Shown: positions 49,574 through 61,663 of the stretch, one piece after another
Layout: each line of letters opens with the position of its first letter
Position numbering within the stretch: position 1 is the first letter of the stretch
Source of the DNA: Lucifuga dentata
Taxonomy: Eukaryota; Chordata; Actinopteri; Ophidiiformes; Bythitidae
Assembly: GCA_014773175.1 (NCBI GenBank)
Contig: VXCM01000478.1
Location: 12,501-76,500, forward strand
DNA: 64,000 nt
Reading direction: 5' to 3'
Made by a program: the position numbers and the translations under genes
The notes under the pieces: generated by a model
Seen by the model: the letters and a program-made list of their open reading frames with translations, nothing else
What the model was told of the DNA's origin: nothing
Database searches by the model: none

Positions 49574-50296
49574 TTAAAGGACCATACCACCCAGTTTGCA
49601 TGTTTGAGACTAATATATTCAATTTTCATACAGGTAAGGTTACTGACAATCATTTCCCAAAGGATAAAACTGTATTNCTAATATATTCAATTTTCATACA
49701 GGTAAGGTTACTGACAATCATTTCCCAAAGGATAAAACTGTATTTCAGTTTTTCCTGATATTTTGCAGAAACTCTTATCAAGCTCAAATATTCAAGCAAT
49801 ACACCCACCTTAAAAATCAATGTTTCATCCGCTAATAGTTACACAGCCTTATGAAATCACGATCGTTTACATTGTTCGATAAACGCAGGTCTTTTCCCCG
49901 AGGGAGACAAACATTCACGTCACACTTTTTATTGCACTTAAGCACTAAAATTACGTAACTTCAAAAAACAAAAACAAAAAACAAAACCTGAATATACGTC
50001 TTGTTCGCGATGATGGATTACCTATCCCAAAAATGTTTCAAGTATCAACAAGTTGATTTAATAATGTACCAGAATGAACTGAAACCAATGGAGGTCTGGA
50101 AGGTAAGAAAACATTTTTAAACTCACTGTTCCAGTAGTATGCTTTGGAAAATGATTGTCAGTAACGTCACATGTATGAAAATTGAATATATTAGNTTCCA
50201 GTAGTATGCTTTGGAAAATGATTGTCAGTAACGTCACATGTATGAAAATTGAATATATTAGGCTCAAATATGCAAAATGGTTGGTTGGTCCTTTAA
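49574..50296 (+). mobile_element. TTAA-ended inverted-repeat element, copy 1 (most complete)
   Basis: It starts TTTAAAGGACCATACCACCC and ends in the inverted equivalent (ggttggttggtcctttaaa). Both ends continue through ttgaatatatta/taatatattcaa and actgacaatcattt(c/t)cc, giving about 90 bp of terminal inverted repeat bounded by TTAA. Noncoding. The interior has ccaccttaaaaatcaatgtt and aagtatcaacaagttgattt. The 65-66 base blocks around the Ns at 49677 and 50195 are doubled, so the true length is nearer 590 bp. TTAA ends suggest, but do not prove, piggyBac mobilisation. Confidence 0.8.
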
Positions 50297-50822
50297 ACCC
50301 AATAAAAACTACCCACATACATGTTTTATTACTGACAAGCAATTTTGAAAAATTAAACTGTATTTTAGTTATTTTGCCAAATCCACTAATCTTTTAAAAT
50401 CAAACATTTAGGTGCTACACTGAATTAAAATTAAAATGTTTTGCACGCTAACACGTGTCCAAATGTAGAAGCGACGGTTGTTTTTAATTTCTCAGTAAAT
50501 GCAGGCTTTTCCTTGGACTATATTCCCTTGTGGAGACATACATTTTCTTCCATGCAGCTCCGTGTTGGACCAGTTAAATAAAGATACTCTGACAAAAACT
50601 TAATTGACATTGTGTATACTGTGATGAATTAGCTACTTCAAGCACGTTTCAGATCCCTACAAGTTGATTTTTATAGCATAGTGGAACAAACTGAAATCAG
50701 TAGCAGTCTGCAGGAAAACAATTCAAATATTTAGCACTCCAAGCAGTATGTTTGGGAAGTGGTTGTCAGTAACATAACATATATACATTGGGACATGCAA
50801 AACTACCTGGATGGTCCTTTAA
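50293..50822 (+). mobile_element. TTAA-ended element, copy 2 (diverged, abutting copy 1)
   Basis: It starts at the TTAA that ends copy 1 and shares, with many differences, the family interior (ccaaatccactaatctttta, ctacaagttgatttttatag) and right end (ggttgtcagtaacataacat, then atggtcctttaaa). The left inverted repeat is badly eroded. Confidence 0.6.
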
Positions 50823-51148
50823 ATTATTTTTCTATGGCTTGTAAGTATACAAGACCATGTTGTCCATATGACAGAAGTGAGAACCTGAACGTGTCCACAA
50901 AAACTCACACTCACATTCGTGTTTTCTCTGTTTTTACTCTCGATGTGCGTCGCTCCATGGTTGTACGGCATGATTGGCTGAAGGTGATTTGGTGATTTTC
51001 ATGTAGCACTATTACTTACTGCATCCACACCATCTCTGATTAAGTGTGGATACACAAGTGCATATGCACACACACACACACAGAAGACACAAGGTGTTTG
51101 CTTAGGAGTGTCACAGCTCATCATCACTGCATATAGGACAATACTGAT

Positions 51149-51182
51149 TCTCTCTCTCTCTCTCTCTCTCTCTCTTTCAACT

Positions 51183-51225
<43 letters not shown>

Positions 51226-51246
51226 AGAGAGAGAGAGAGAGAGAGA
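51149..51246. repeat. Compound (CT)n-(CA)n-(GA)n microsatellite
   Basis: CT at about 51149-51177, CA at 51191-51220 and GA at 51225-51246 follow each other within 100 bases. Confidence 0.9.
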
Positions 51247-52084
51247 CCTTCAGCAAGTTGAACTCAGCAGGTAGGTTGGAGTTCATGGGCTGTAATTTAC
51301 CACATGCCAAAACGCGCGCGCGCGCACACACACACACACGCACTTATGCATTTCAACGCATTAGCTGTCGTGTGTGAAAAATTGAGCTGATCCTGAAATG
51401 ACACTGAAACTGTCACAACAATTAACAACTAAAGTACTTCATGACAGCATAACATTACAGCTAAAGTTTCATTTAGTGTTTTGTGTTAAACAAAAGCAGG
51501 AGATGAGATGCTTTTGTTTTGTGGTGATCAGTTAATGCTGCAAACAAACAAACAAAAAAAAAAACCTACAGGAAGAGGTNTTGTGGTGATCAGTTAATGC
51601 TGCAAACAAACAAACAAAAAAAAAAACCTACAGGAAGAGGTAAAAGCATTACAGATCAGATCTCACATAGTGAAAATCTGCATCAACATATCATTTCACC
51701 TCACTCACACTGGTACAAATTCACCAGATTCCAATACTATAAGCAATACTACAATTATAGGAGCTGTTTCTTGTGACCCCTGTGTGAATAGGTGCGTGTT
51801 TGTGTGTCTCTTTCTAAAAAAGAAAACATTTCCAGTCTGAAATCTCTGTCTGCCACCGTTATCCAGACAAGACAACACGACTACACCTGTACAGCTGCAG
51901 CACAATTATGACTGTTTCCTGACAATTTACCCAAAAACGGAAGAATAAAAGCAGTTTCACACACTACAGCAGTATGTTGATGCTAAGCCTTTATTACAAC
52001 TTGGACTCAGTAATACTACTGCTTTTACTAGCACAATGATAGCATTTGCAATAGTAAAGGTTCTCACTCGCACTGTTATTGTAA

Positions 52085-52085
<1 letters not shown>

Positions 52086-52124
<39 letters not shown>
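52086..52124. repeat. (GT)n microsatellite
   Basis: About 38 bases of uninterrupted GT. Confidence 0.9.
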
Positions 52125-52126
<2 letters not shown>

Positions 52127-52617
52127 GTGTGGTAAAAGAAAAAGTACAGATTGTAAAAGTCAAGTTTGGCTGGAGGGGGAGGTGGGTGTCCCCCCCTCTC
52201 ACCCCCACTCACACACAAACACAGACAGGTACATAATCCAGCTTCTCCCCTCAGGTACAGATTTTAGGATTTGTGTTTGTTAAAAAAAAACAAACTGTGT
52301 GTGTGTGAGTGCACGTGAGTGTGAATTTGGAACAATTCCTTTATTTCACTCTTACAAAATATTACATAATAAATCTTATGCAATAAATAATCAGTAGTAC
52401 ATTTGAAACTCTAAAAGGAATAATGAAATAGATAAAAAAAATAAAAATAAAAAATAAAAAATAAAAACAAAATACAGAAATAAGAAACTAGGTAAAATGT
52501 GATTTGAAAAATGAAATGTGGTTTTAAAAACTTAAAATGAATTATCCACAGATATTGATTGAACTCGCTGACCCAAGAAGTGGGAAGGAGCTTATCGATA
52601 TATGAAAAGCTCTGAGT

Positions 52618-52620
52618 GAC

Positions 52621-52678
<58 letters not shown>

Positions 52679-52714
52679 GAAAAGAAAGACTTCTATATTT
52701 AAAACCTTTATGGG

Positions 52715-52753
<39 letters not shown>

Positions 52754-52863
52754 GCATTCTAATGAGCTACAAAGGTAGAAACACATACCAATGTTGGGCT
52801 GGGTCACATGACTGTTCGACCCCTGAGGGTGCTCACACAGAAACACACACACACACACACACA

Positions 52864-52911
<48 letters not shown>

Positions 52912-52953
52912 GTCTCTCTCTCTCTCTGTCTCTGTCTCTCTCTCTCTCTCTCT
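52618..52953. repeat. Cluster of (GAAA)n, (GA)n, (CA)n and (CT)n
   Basis: A clean GAAA tetranucleotide array at 52621-52678 (about 14 units) is followed by GA at 52718-52750, CA at 52842-52866 and a long CT run with scattered gtct breaks at 52867-52953. This is four different simple repeats in 340 bases. Confidence 0.9.
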
Positions 52954-53722
52954 ACTGAATTACATGCAATTTAAACAGAATTAAGAATTGAAATGTCCCA
53001 AAGTTAGTTTAAGGATGTTTAATGTCACTTTTTTTCTGATGTGGGATGATACATGAAACTTGTTTCTTCCATGGGTTTACATACATTTCTTTGTTTGACA
53101 CAGAGAGGAATCAATGCATGTGTGTGTGTGTGTTTGTGTGTGCATTTTCAAGAATCGAGTGTCATTTTCTTGATTGCAGCACTGTGATCTGCTTTTTTGC
53201 GTCTTGTTTCAAGACACTGACTTATTTCTAAAATTTTGCTCAAGCACTGCACTTGCACTTGTGACAGACTTTATCCGCTTTTTCAATGAGTTATGAAAGA
53301 TGATTAACTAAAAAAACAAATCTAACAAGCTGCCATCGATAACTGAGTGTTCAGAAGGTTAACAGCAGCGTATTTAACCCATCCAGATGTGAAACTTTCC
53401 AGTTTACTGATTCAATTTGTCATATCAAACTGCAATGTATGATTTCTCTGAAGAAATCTGAAGAAATCCACCTCTGAATAAAAATCTGAAGTATATGAAA
53501 AAACATTATGAGCAGGCAGAAAACCTCTGTAGAGTTTGTTGCAGAGGCTTTTTTTTTTTTTTTTTTTTTGAGTTTTCGTTTTCTTTGTGGCTAAAGTTGG
53601 CTCTTGGTTCAGCTGGTAACAGAACAGTCCAGTCAGTGTGATTTTTGGTGATTTGCAGGGAAAAGACATCAACTAAAACTATGTAATTTTTGTTTTGTTT
53701 TAGTCATCTAGTAGTTGAAAGC

Positions 53723-54286
53723 TTTTAATGGCTATGCTTCAGTATATAACTTCAATACAAGCTTTCCTGAACAATTTTCTTACATAATCGCTGTTAAAAA
53801 AACATAATGCGCATTTTAGTTTTCCCGTTATTTTTTCAAATCCCCTAATCTTTCCAAATCAAATGTTCAGGTGATACATGCACCTTAAAATTCTGTTTCG
53901 CCTGCTAATACTTATGCATGATTGCAATATTGTATTGTATTTATAGTCGTTTTCATTTCTTGGTAAAAGCAGTGTCCTCCTGGGACTATATTCCCTGACA
54001 CATACATGTTCTACTGCATAACTCCATGTTGAAACACTAAAATTATGTAACTTCGACAAAAAAATTTAATAGATGTCATGTTTGTTATGATGGATTACGC
54101 ATCTCAAGTACATTTCAAGTGATTTTTAAAGCGTATTGGAACTGAAACCAATAGTCTGGAAGATAGAAAAAACAACTAAAATTTTTCGCTCCAGTAGCAT
54201 ATTTTGGAAAATGGTTGGCAGTAATGTAACACACTGGTTGTCTTTATTGGGCTCAAACATGTAAAATCACCGGAATGGTCCTTTAA
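53723..54286 (+). mobile_element. TTAA-ended element, copy 3 (diverged)
   Basis: It carries the family interior (aatcccctaatctttccaaa, ttctgtttcgcctgctaata) and right end (ggcagtaatgtaacacac, gggctcaaacatgtaaaatc, ggaatggtcctttaa). The left end is eroded, so its boundary is approximate. Confidence 0.65.
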
Positions 54287-54862
54287 CCTGGAGCAGTTCT
54301 GTGGAAAGCATGCCACAGCCAGCAGAGCAACAAAAAGAGGTTTAGAAAAACATTTCAGTGAAAGAAAGAATGAAAAGACACTGACGGAGCGTTTCTCAGG
54401 AACCATGCATCTGATTCTAAAAAAAAACAAACATTCATGCAAAATGAAATATGACACCTTCATTCCTATGGAGGTTAAAAGCAACAGAAACAAAGTAAAA
54501 CAAAAGGTCGTCACATGTGAACGTAATATGCAAAAGAATATTTAAAGGAAAATGCAAATCTTCACGTAAACTAGCTCCAGTGTGTGCTTCTCGTGTAATC
54601 ATCATTTTTACAGTGGTGATTTAGCATCTTTTAACAATAATATACAATAATATAATAATATTTGGAACCCATTACATTCAGACTGTGAAGTGGGACCTAA
54701 AGTTGGGACCATTTTAAATCTAAGAACAGTATTTGAAGAGTGATCAAGATTGTAATCATGCGCAATCGGGTGTCTGTGTTTTATCTTGGTATAAAGATTT
54801 TGTTTTTATTTGATAATGAACTGGGATTGTATATTCCCTGTTTTTTTTATATAACATTATAA

Positions 54863-55319
54863 TACAGGCAGTCCGATTTACGTACAACCCATACTTACGA
54901 ACCAACCGCCATAAAGCCTATTTAATTAAAAATTTGAGTTACATACAATGATTTGTAATAATGAATGGCACACTACTTTACGACACACAAAACATTGCGC
55001 GTCGTCAGCTGTGCACCGCTGCATAATTATTATTATTACTGTACTGTATTATTATGTTTACGATGTTTTAAGATATCTGGAAGTGTTTCTTTAATGTTTC
55101 TTGTGCATAGAAAGGTAAAATATATACGCTAGATATGCACCTAAGTAAAATATATATGCTAGATATGCACNGAAAGGTAAAATATATACGCTAGATATGC
55201 ACCTAAGTAAAATATATATGCTAGATATGCACCTTACATAACCGTTCTGACTTACGAACAAATCCGACTTACGAACAGCCGTGGGAATGGAACTCGTTCA
55301 TAACCAGAGACTGCCTGTA
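54863..55319 (-). mobile_element. AGGCAGTCC inverted-repeat element, copy 2 (opposite orientation)
   Basis: It begins tacaggcagtccgatttacg and ends ccagagactgcctgta. Its interior is the reverse complement of copy 1 (for example acattgcgcgtcgtcagctg against ctgacgacgcgcaatgtttt). A 61-base block (55110-55170) is repeated after the N at 55171, probably an assembly duplicate. Confidence 0.75.
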
Positions 55320-55751
55320 CTGTATTATATTGAAGGCTATTTTATGTTTTACTTTGGTTACTTGCATAAGTATTTATATCACCTCATTTGTATTTTTATT
55401 TTGTATTATATTGTAAGCTATGCATTTCTGCAAAAGAAATACAATACTTTGCAAATTAGCCTTGGCTATAAATGCTACGAAGTGGCATGAGTGTGTTTGT
55501 GAATCCTCTATGCTCATGTATGGTTATAAAAAAAAAATAAATTCAAATGTGGCTTCAACAAATGAAGCCTGTTTATTTGTGAATAATTTTCCACCATAAC
55601 AGAATTCCAACAGATTTCAATTGTTCTGATCATCTGCAGAAGTCACTTGGCATACCACCATGTGGTACTGGTGGTACAGTTTGAGAACCACTGCTGTAAT
55701 GTAACAAAGCTTACATGACTGGCAGAAACTGGGGTTATGAGACATTTCAAC

Positions 55752-55755
<4 letters not shown>

Positions 55756-55791
<36 letters not shown>
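55756..55791. repeat. (CA)n microsatellite
   Basis: About 35 bases of CA. A second, imperfect CA tract lies at 55929-55968. Confidence 0.9.
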
Positions 55792-55795
<4 letters not shown>

Positions 55796-56003
55796 TCCAG
55801 GGTGTGAGCTCAGAGCTGTGAACGCGTGTTCAGGCAGAACTAAAGAAAAGGGTAAACCATAATTATCATCAAATTGAACCTTCCCTGAGGGGGCACACTG
55901 CTGACAGAACTAGTGTGTTCCTTAAAAACACACACGCACACACAGACACACACACACACACACACACAGGACAGCAGCAAAACCAACAGCGCTGATCTCC
56001 TCT

Positions 56004-56753
56004 TATAAAAGCGGTGCTGGGACACGTGACAGCGATTTGGGCGTCTGGGTGGGATCCTGCCGTGACTCCGCTGTGGTTTGGACAGGTAACAGAAAGCTCC
56101 GGGTTTACTCCCTGCCACTCCTTCACAGCCTCATTGTTGTATGCAGATACATGCAGATACACAACGACAATACAATTGCGCATTAATCCACAACTTCTTG
56201 CTCTGGAGAGACAATGTCATGAAAACTTGAATTACACGAACACAAGGCAGCATCGCCCTTCATCAGCTCTCCTTTATAAATTCATCTATTTTCGCAAAAA
56301 GAAAGCGGCACGACGCAAACATATTGTCAACTGTGATTCATCTGCAAAAACTTTTTAAACATATTGAAATCACAATGAGAAATTAAGGGTTTATTTTTCT
56401 ACAGGACGCTAAAATCCACTCTAATTAAAATACTTCACAAGATGCAACGAAACAAGCCACAGCCAGGAGACACACTCCCTCTCCTAATCCAGGTATGCTC
56501 TATATTGTCTTCTTTTTTTTTTTTTTTCTGATCCGTGACTGATAAGGATGATTATAATGGATCTTAAACATGCCAAGTCATTATCGATGCCTGTGTCTCC
56601 TGACAGCAGACGTGCAGGGAGAAAACGCTGCCAAATGAGCAGGATGGAGCTCTAAGCAAAAGGCATTGCGCAAGGTGTCTGTGTGCACCAGTGTGTGTTT
56701 CATCTGATCCTGTCATGAACAGACTGAGTGATACTGACATAAATTACAGATGA
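56004..56753 (+). other. Speculative TATA-driven three-exon transcript with a 65-codon spliced reading frame
   Basis: A canonical TATAAAAG at 56004-56011 is followed by a possible first exon ending CAG|GTAACA (end 56085). A second exon at 56405-56492 has acceptor TTTTTCTACAG and donor ATCCAG|GTATGC. It contains an ATG at 56442 giving 17 codons and ending in phase 0. A third stretch from 56607 (acceptor CTCCTGACAG) stays open 48 codons to TGA at 56751. The joined frame begins MQRNKPQPGDTLPLLIQ and then becomes Cys/Arg-rich. I recognise no family. The signals individually look good, but such combinations arise by chance, and a noncoding RNA divergent from klf3 is equally possible. Confidence 0.2.
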
Positions 56754-57057
56754 TGATTTTTGGAGTTTGGGAGAATATGATGCCTGGACGATGTCCAGCC
56801 TTTTGTAACAGCTTTGAATGTTGGCTACCATAAATGGCTTCCATCATGCGTCTGTGCGAGTTGAAGAGATTGATATTGAATAGAATCTCTATCTGTGTGT
56901 ATGTTTCCAATGGCGTGTTACATGAATACTGTGTGTGTGTGTATTTGTCTAATAGCAGGTGACTCTCACTGTGAGTTATGCTATATTAGCATCTCCCTCA
57001 GGAACAATCACATCTCTGTCTCTGGATCCCCCACAAGCAGACAGCATGATGGCGTAA

Positions 57058-57059
<2 letters not shown>

Positions 57060-57118
<59 letters not shown>
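57060..57118. repeat. (CA)n microsatellite
   Basis: About 58 bases of uninterrupted CA, the longest pure CA run in the window. Confidence 0.92.
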
Positions 57119-57121
<3 letters not shown>

Positions 57122-57449
57122 TAGAGTGTTCAGATTGTGTTCATGTCTCCTAAAACTTTTCTCTGCTCCCAAATCCCTCTGGCATCTTTATTTGTCCAGA
57201 TTGTGCACTGTGTGGAAGAATCAGGGTGTGTGTGTGTGTGTATGTGTATGTGTGTGTCTGTATTAATTTCAGACACACACTAATTGTACTAATTGGGACT
57301 GTTGATATCAATCTGAAGGGAAATACAGTTCTTCTTCTTCTTGTGTTTTGGGGTTATGTGAGCGGTATGGTTAGCTTATAAATGATCTTAACAAATTAGT
57401 TGGTTTTGCTGAGCAGCACCACAATAGGAAGCATTCATAATAATATACA

Positions 57450-57488
<39 letters not shown>

Positions 57489-58866
57489 CTGTATGTATAT
57501 ATATTTTATCATTGTAGACCTTATTGGAGTAATGTATGATAAAATGAAGTAAGTTTTTGAAAAGTAAAAGAACGGTACAGTCAGCCAGTGGGTTTGTCTG
57601 TTTGAATCCTGATTCACACCATGTGGACAGATTCAGTCTCATTTCAGGTTCTGCCCTTTGACCTCTGCTGATAACATATCAACGAAGTTACTCAGAAAAA
57701 ATAACACTAACTCCTTCGCACACTACTCCTTTCATGCTTGCTTTGAAATGGTCATACTAATTCTTGATGGTAATTATTATTAAAAATATTATAAAACTGA
57801 TTTTAGTCTGTTAAGCAGGATGAAAGACAGTAACAATCCATAGATTCCATTTCCCTCTATAGACAATCTATAGATTTGACTTTTGGCTAAGATCTATTAC
57901 AAATGTTGGAATTTCCTTGTCGATAAATTCAACTAAAACAGTCAAATGGGAAGAAGACTGATCAAAGTTTTAAAGTTGCTGCATTTTTTTTTATATAATT
58001 AATCTCAGCAAATGAAAGTGTATCTAACTTTAACATGTTTCCTGGTCTGATGTGAACATGCAAGAAAGGCCAGAAAATCTTCATCTGCACATTTTCATAC
58101 ACACTTATTCATATTAAGAATCAAACTAAGAGGCAATCAGAAACCACAAACCTCTGCCAGCACTGAAAAACCCGCCATTACATTCAAACGCATAATTTAA
58201 TTTAATTTAAATATTAAATGGTTGTCTTTTTTTCCTGCTAACACCCTCAGGATTTGGAATTAAATCAAAGTGTCAGTTTCATACTTGTGGCTGAATAACA
58301 GAATTCTAATGTCACTAATCCTGTGTTCAAACATTCACACGTCCTGGAAAATTCACCCCTGCGTATCAGGTTAGCTATTCCAAAACATTTATAGAAAATA
58401 AAAGATAATTTTGGTTGTAATCTGATGCTGGAGAGCACCCAGGGCTGTCCGAGTGGACTGAGAAGCCTCCTTTCCCAAACAGATCAGGATTGACTCTGCA
58501 CAGAATGAAACACTACAGTCTTACTACACAACCTGAATTTAACCTTTGACCCCTTACATCACTTTTTCCATCAGCTTTGTTGCTTTTTTTTTTTTTTTTT
58601 TTTTTTACCTGTTAGCTTGACAATACAGGAGAAGACCTAAGAGATAGGTTTATAATTTTATAACAGGGATTTATTATTAAACAATAAATTCAGAATACAA
58701 GGCTTTTCTTTCAATGACAAATCTGTTAATTAAGAGCAAAGGAACAGAAGTACAGAAGCAAAGAAATAAGCAAAGAAGGAAGGAAGAAGGAACAAAAAAA
58801 GGAAGATTTTTGTCATGTTTTATAAAATGATCTCATATTAAATGTAAAATTTAAATCAGCAAATTA

Positions 58867-59110
58867 ACATATATATATACTTTACAATATATTATATTAT
58901 TATATTATTATATATAATGTATTATTATAATATTATATTATTATTATATATTAATATTATATTTTTATTATATTATATTATTATATATAATATATTATAA
59001 TATATTATTATATACAATTATATTAAAGTTATACTTCTAAACAATTACTTATACTATATAATATACAACTTATACTATATAATATACAGTATATACTTTA
59101 AGCCTAATAC
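58867..59110. repeat. AT-only tandem-like tract
   Basis: About 170 bases made almost solely of A and T in tattata/atattat units, followed by imperfect tatactatataatataca repeats to about 59095, directly beside TTAA-element copy 4. Confidence 0.8.
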
Positions 59111-59680
59111 AGTATATTCAATTTTCACACACATAACTTTACTGACAATCATTTCCCAAAGCACACCAGAAGTGAATTAATTTTTTTGCTTCCTTCCTGA
59201 CCGTCATTGGTTTCAGTTCATTCTGGTACGCTATTAAAATCAGCTTGTTGATACTTGAAATGTTCTTGGGATAGGTAATCCATCATCGTGAACAAGACGT
59301 GTATCCAGGTCTTTTTTAGAAGTTACATAATTTTAGCATTTAAGTGCAATAAAAAAGTGTGGAGTGAATGTATTTCTCCACCGAGGAATATAGTATAGCT
59401 CCACCCATGTCCCAGCACCAAAAGAAGACGTGCGTTTATCAAAAAATTTAAACAACCATCACTTCAAAAGGCTGAGTAACTATTAGCAGGCCAAACATCG
59501 ATTTTTAAGGTGGCTGTATCGCTTGAATATTTGATTTTGAAAGATTAAGAGATTTTACAAAATATCAGGAAAACTGAAATACGGTTTTATCCTTTGGGAG
59601 ATGATTGTCAGTAACGTAACATGTATGAAAATTGAATATATTAGGCTCAAACATGCAAAATGGCTGGTATGGCCCTTTAA
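59099..59680 (-). mobile_element. TTAA-ended element, copy 4 (reverse orientation)
   Basis: Its interior is the reverse complement of copy 1 (tttcagttcattctggtacg, gcttgttgatacttgaaatg, ggtaatccatcatcgtgaac). The right side ends ggtatggccctttaa with TTAA at 59677-59680. Its left TTAA is lost into the AT-only tract. Confidence 0.75.
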
Positions 59681-59865
59681 TTACAGTCACCAAAGGTAAT
59701 AAAAATCAACATAATCTCTGAAATATGATTTACACTAAACCACAATGAGCAGAATACATAAAGCTTTGAGAATAAATACACAATTACTATGTAACTGTAC
59801 TTGAAATACGCAGCAATGGTTGTAAAATTATTGGAATCCTGTCAGATGATACCAGTATACGTCCT

Positions 59866-59899
<34 letters not shown>

Positions 59900-59927
59900 T
59901 GCACATGCACATGTATACACATACACN

Positions 59928-59961
<34 letters not shown>

Positions 59962-59988
59962 TGCACATGCACATGTATACACATACAC
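59866..59988. repeat. (CA)n block doubled around a single N (probable assembly duplicate)
   Basis: Bases 59866-59926 and 59928-59988 are the same 61-base sequence (gacacac run, then gcatgcacatgcacatgtat), split by an N at 59927. Confidence 0.8.
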
Positions 59989-60399
59989 ACTGAACATCAG
60001 CTCCACCCGTGTCCCAGCACCTCTCTGCTTTGCATACACTACTTGGTGGTGTGTTAAATGTGTCTGTGTACTGGTTGTGGTCTTTTGTTCTTTATGTTGC
60101 GTGTAAATGTTCAGCGCTCAAACACTTTAAAAACTCATAAACGCTTTACAGTAGCAACGACAAGTCAAGTGTAAATACCTTAAAATAAAGATCAAAGTTA
60201 CAAGATACACTCAAGATCTAAATTATACTGTGTGTATAGATAATATTACATGCTAAGTAAAGATAACAAAAATAAAAGGCAATAGAATGGACAGTATGTC
60301 AATAAAGTGGAGTGTTAAATTATTGAAGCATTAACAACAAAAATGCACAAAACGGGACGATAGCGAAATCATAAAAATCCCACTAATAAGAGATGAAAT

Positions 60400-60650
60400 A
60401 TGCAAAAGGAGGGAAGTGAGGGAGAAAAGGAGACATGCAATGACATAAGATATGAAGAAAAGATACAAGGAAAGGAAAAAGAAGAAAGGAAGGAAAGAAG
60501 GAAGTAAAGACAGAACAAATGAGAGGAGGGAAAATGGAAAGAAGGAAGGACAGGAACAGAAGGAAGAAAAGAAGAAAAGCAGGAAAAAAGGAACAGGAAG
60601 ATAGAAGGAAGGAAGGAAGGATAGAAAAAGAAAGAAAGAAGATATTAGTG
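60400..60650. repeat. Polypurine tract
   Basis: About 250 bases, overwhelmingly A and G on plus (ggaaggaaagaaggaagtaa and similar), with no fixed unit. The Phe/Leu/Ser frame on the opposite strand is an artefact of this composition. Confidence 0.8.
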
Positions 60651-61307
60651 ACATTTTATGAACTTCTCACACTGAATTGAAATCTGAACTCTGATAAACA
60701 AAGGAAAAGTCTGAATTTTATATACTCAAGTACCATTACCTCAAAACTGTACTAGAGTAGAACTTTAAATGTATTTCATTACCTCATGTTGCTGACAGTA
60801 ATACACACTGTGTGTACTGAATGATCTGCAAAGTACTTACATAATATCTTATTCATCCTGCTGACCATTGTAAGGAACTGCAGCATTCACTAACACAAAA
60901 CACACACACACACACACGCACACACATTCAGGCCTAAAGGAATTTGCCCAGTTATTCAAGGCAGAGCTGGAAAAATGCCCAGCTCCTTCCATGACACAAT
61001 TACCGATTCTTGTACAAGAAGGGTGGAGCACGTCGGAGAAAGGGACTCAAAGATAGCCAGGGTGTGTGTGGACAGAGTTAGGGTATTGTATGTATGTGTA
61101 TTTGTGTGCAGGGTATAGTGTGTATCTGTGTGTGTGTGCGTGTGTGCGCGTGTGCATGTGTGTGTGTTGGGTGGGAGCTCTCTGAATCGTCTCCCCACCC
61201 TGCAGGGAGTAGAGCTTCCTCTCCAGGGTTCAGAAATAACCAACAGACAGTGTTATTGTTCTGTGCCGACAACCAACATGAACCTGCCTGCTATCTGTCT
61301 CACATAC

Positions 61308-61338
<31 letters not shown>

Positions 61339-61440
61339 TACATACACACACACACAAAGGACTCCTCTCCTTTTACAGATCTATGTAACTGACAAGTTAG
61401 GTTTCTTGGTTACACCCTGGCTCTGAGGAAGAGTAAGGGA

Positions 61441-61442
<2 letters not shown>

Positions 61443-61488
<46 letters not shown>

Positions 61489-61609
61489 AGGGGGTAAGGG
61501 AGGAGTTTTGTGGACACTTGATGTGCTGACAGGACACTGGTGGTCACACCCTAACTGTGGCGCCTGACCTTCTACAGCAAACAGCAACACCCTTACACAC
61601 ATGCATGCA

Positions 61610-61661
<52 letters not shown>
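61443..61661. repeat. (GA)n and (CA)n microsatellites
   Basis: GA at about 61447-61487 and CA at about 61617-61661 (45 bases). Confidence 0.9.

Positions 61662-61663
<2 letters not shown>

Noticed and set aside
52621..52678. CRISPR-like or minisatellite array
   Set aside because: It is a plain GAAA tetranucleotide run. No spacers, and nothing prokaryotic in the window.
56014..56358. 114-residue single frame at 56 kb as a gene
   Set aside because: It reads straight through a good donor (56085) and shows no homology. The spliced model is a better, though still weak, hypothesis.
60331..60654. 107-residue Phe/Leu/Ser-rich minus-strand frame that looks like a membrane protein
   Set aside because: Arises from a polypurine tract, with no splice sites, conserved start or family resemblance.
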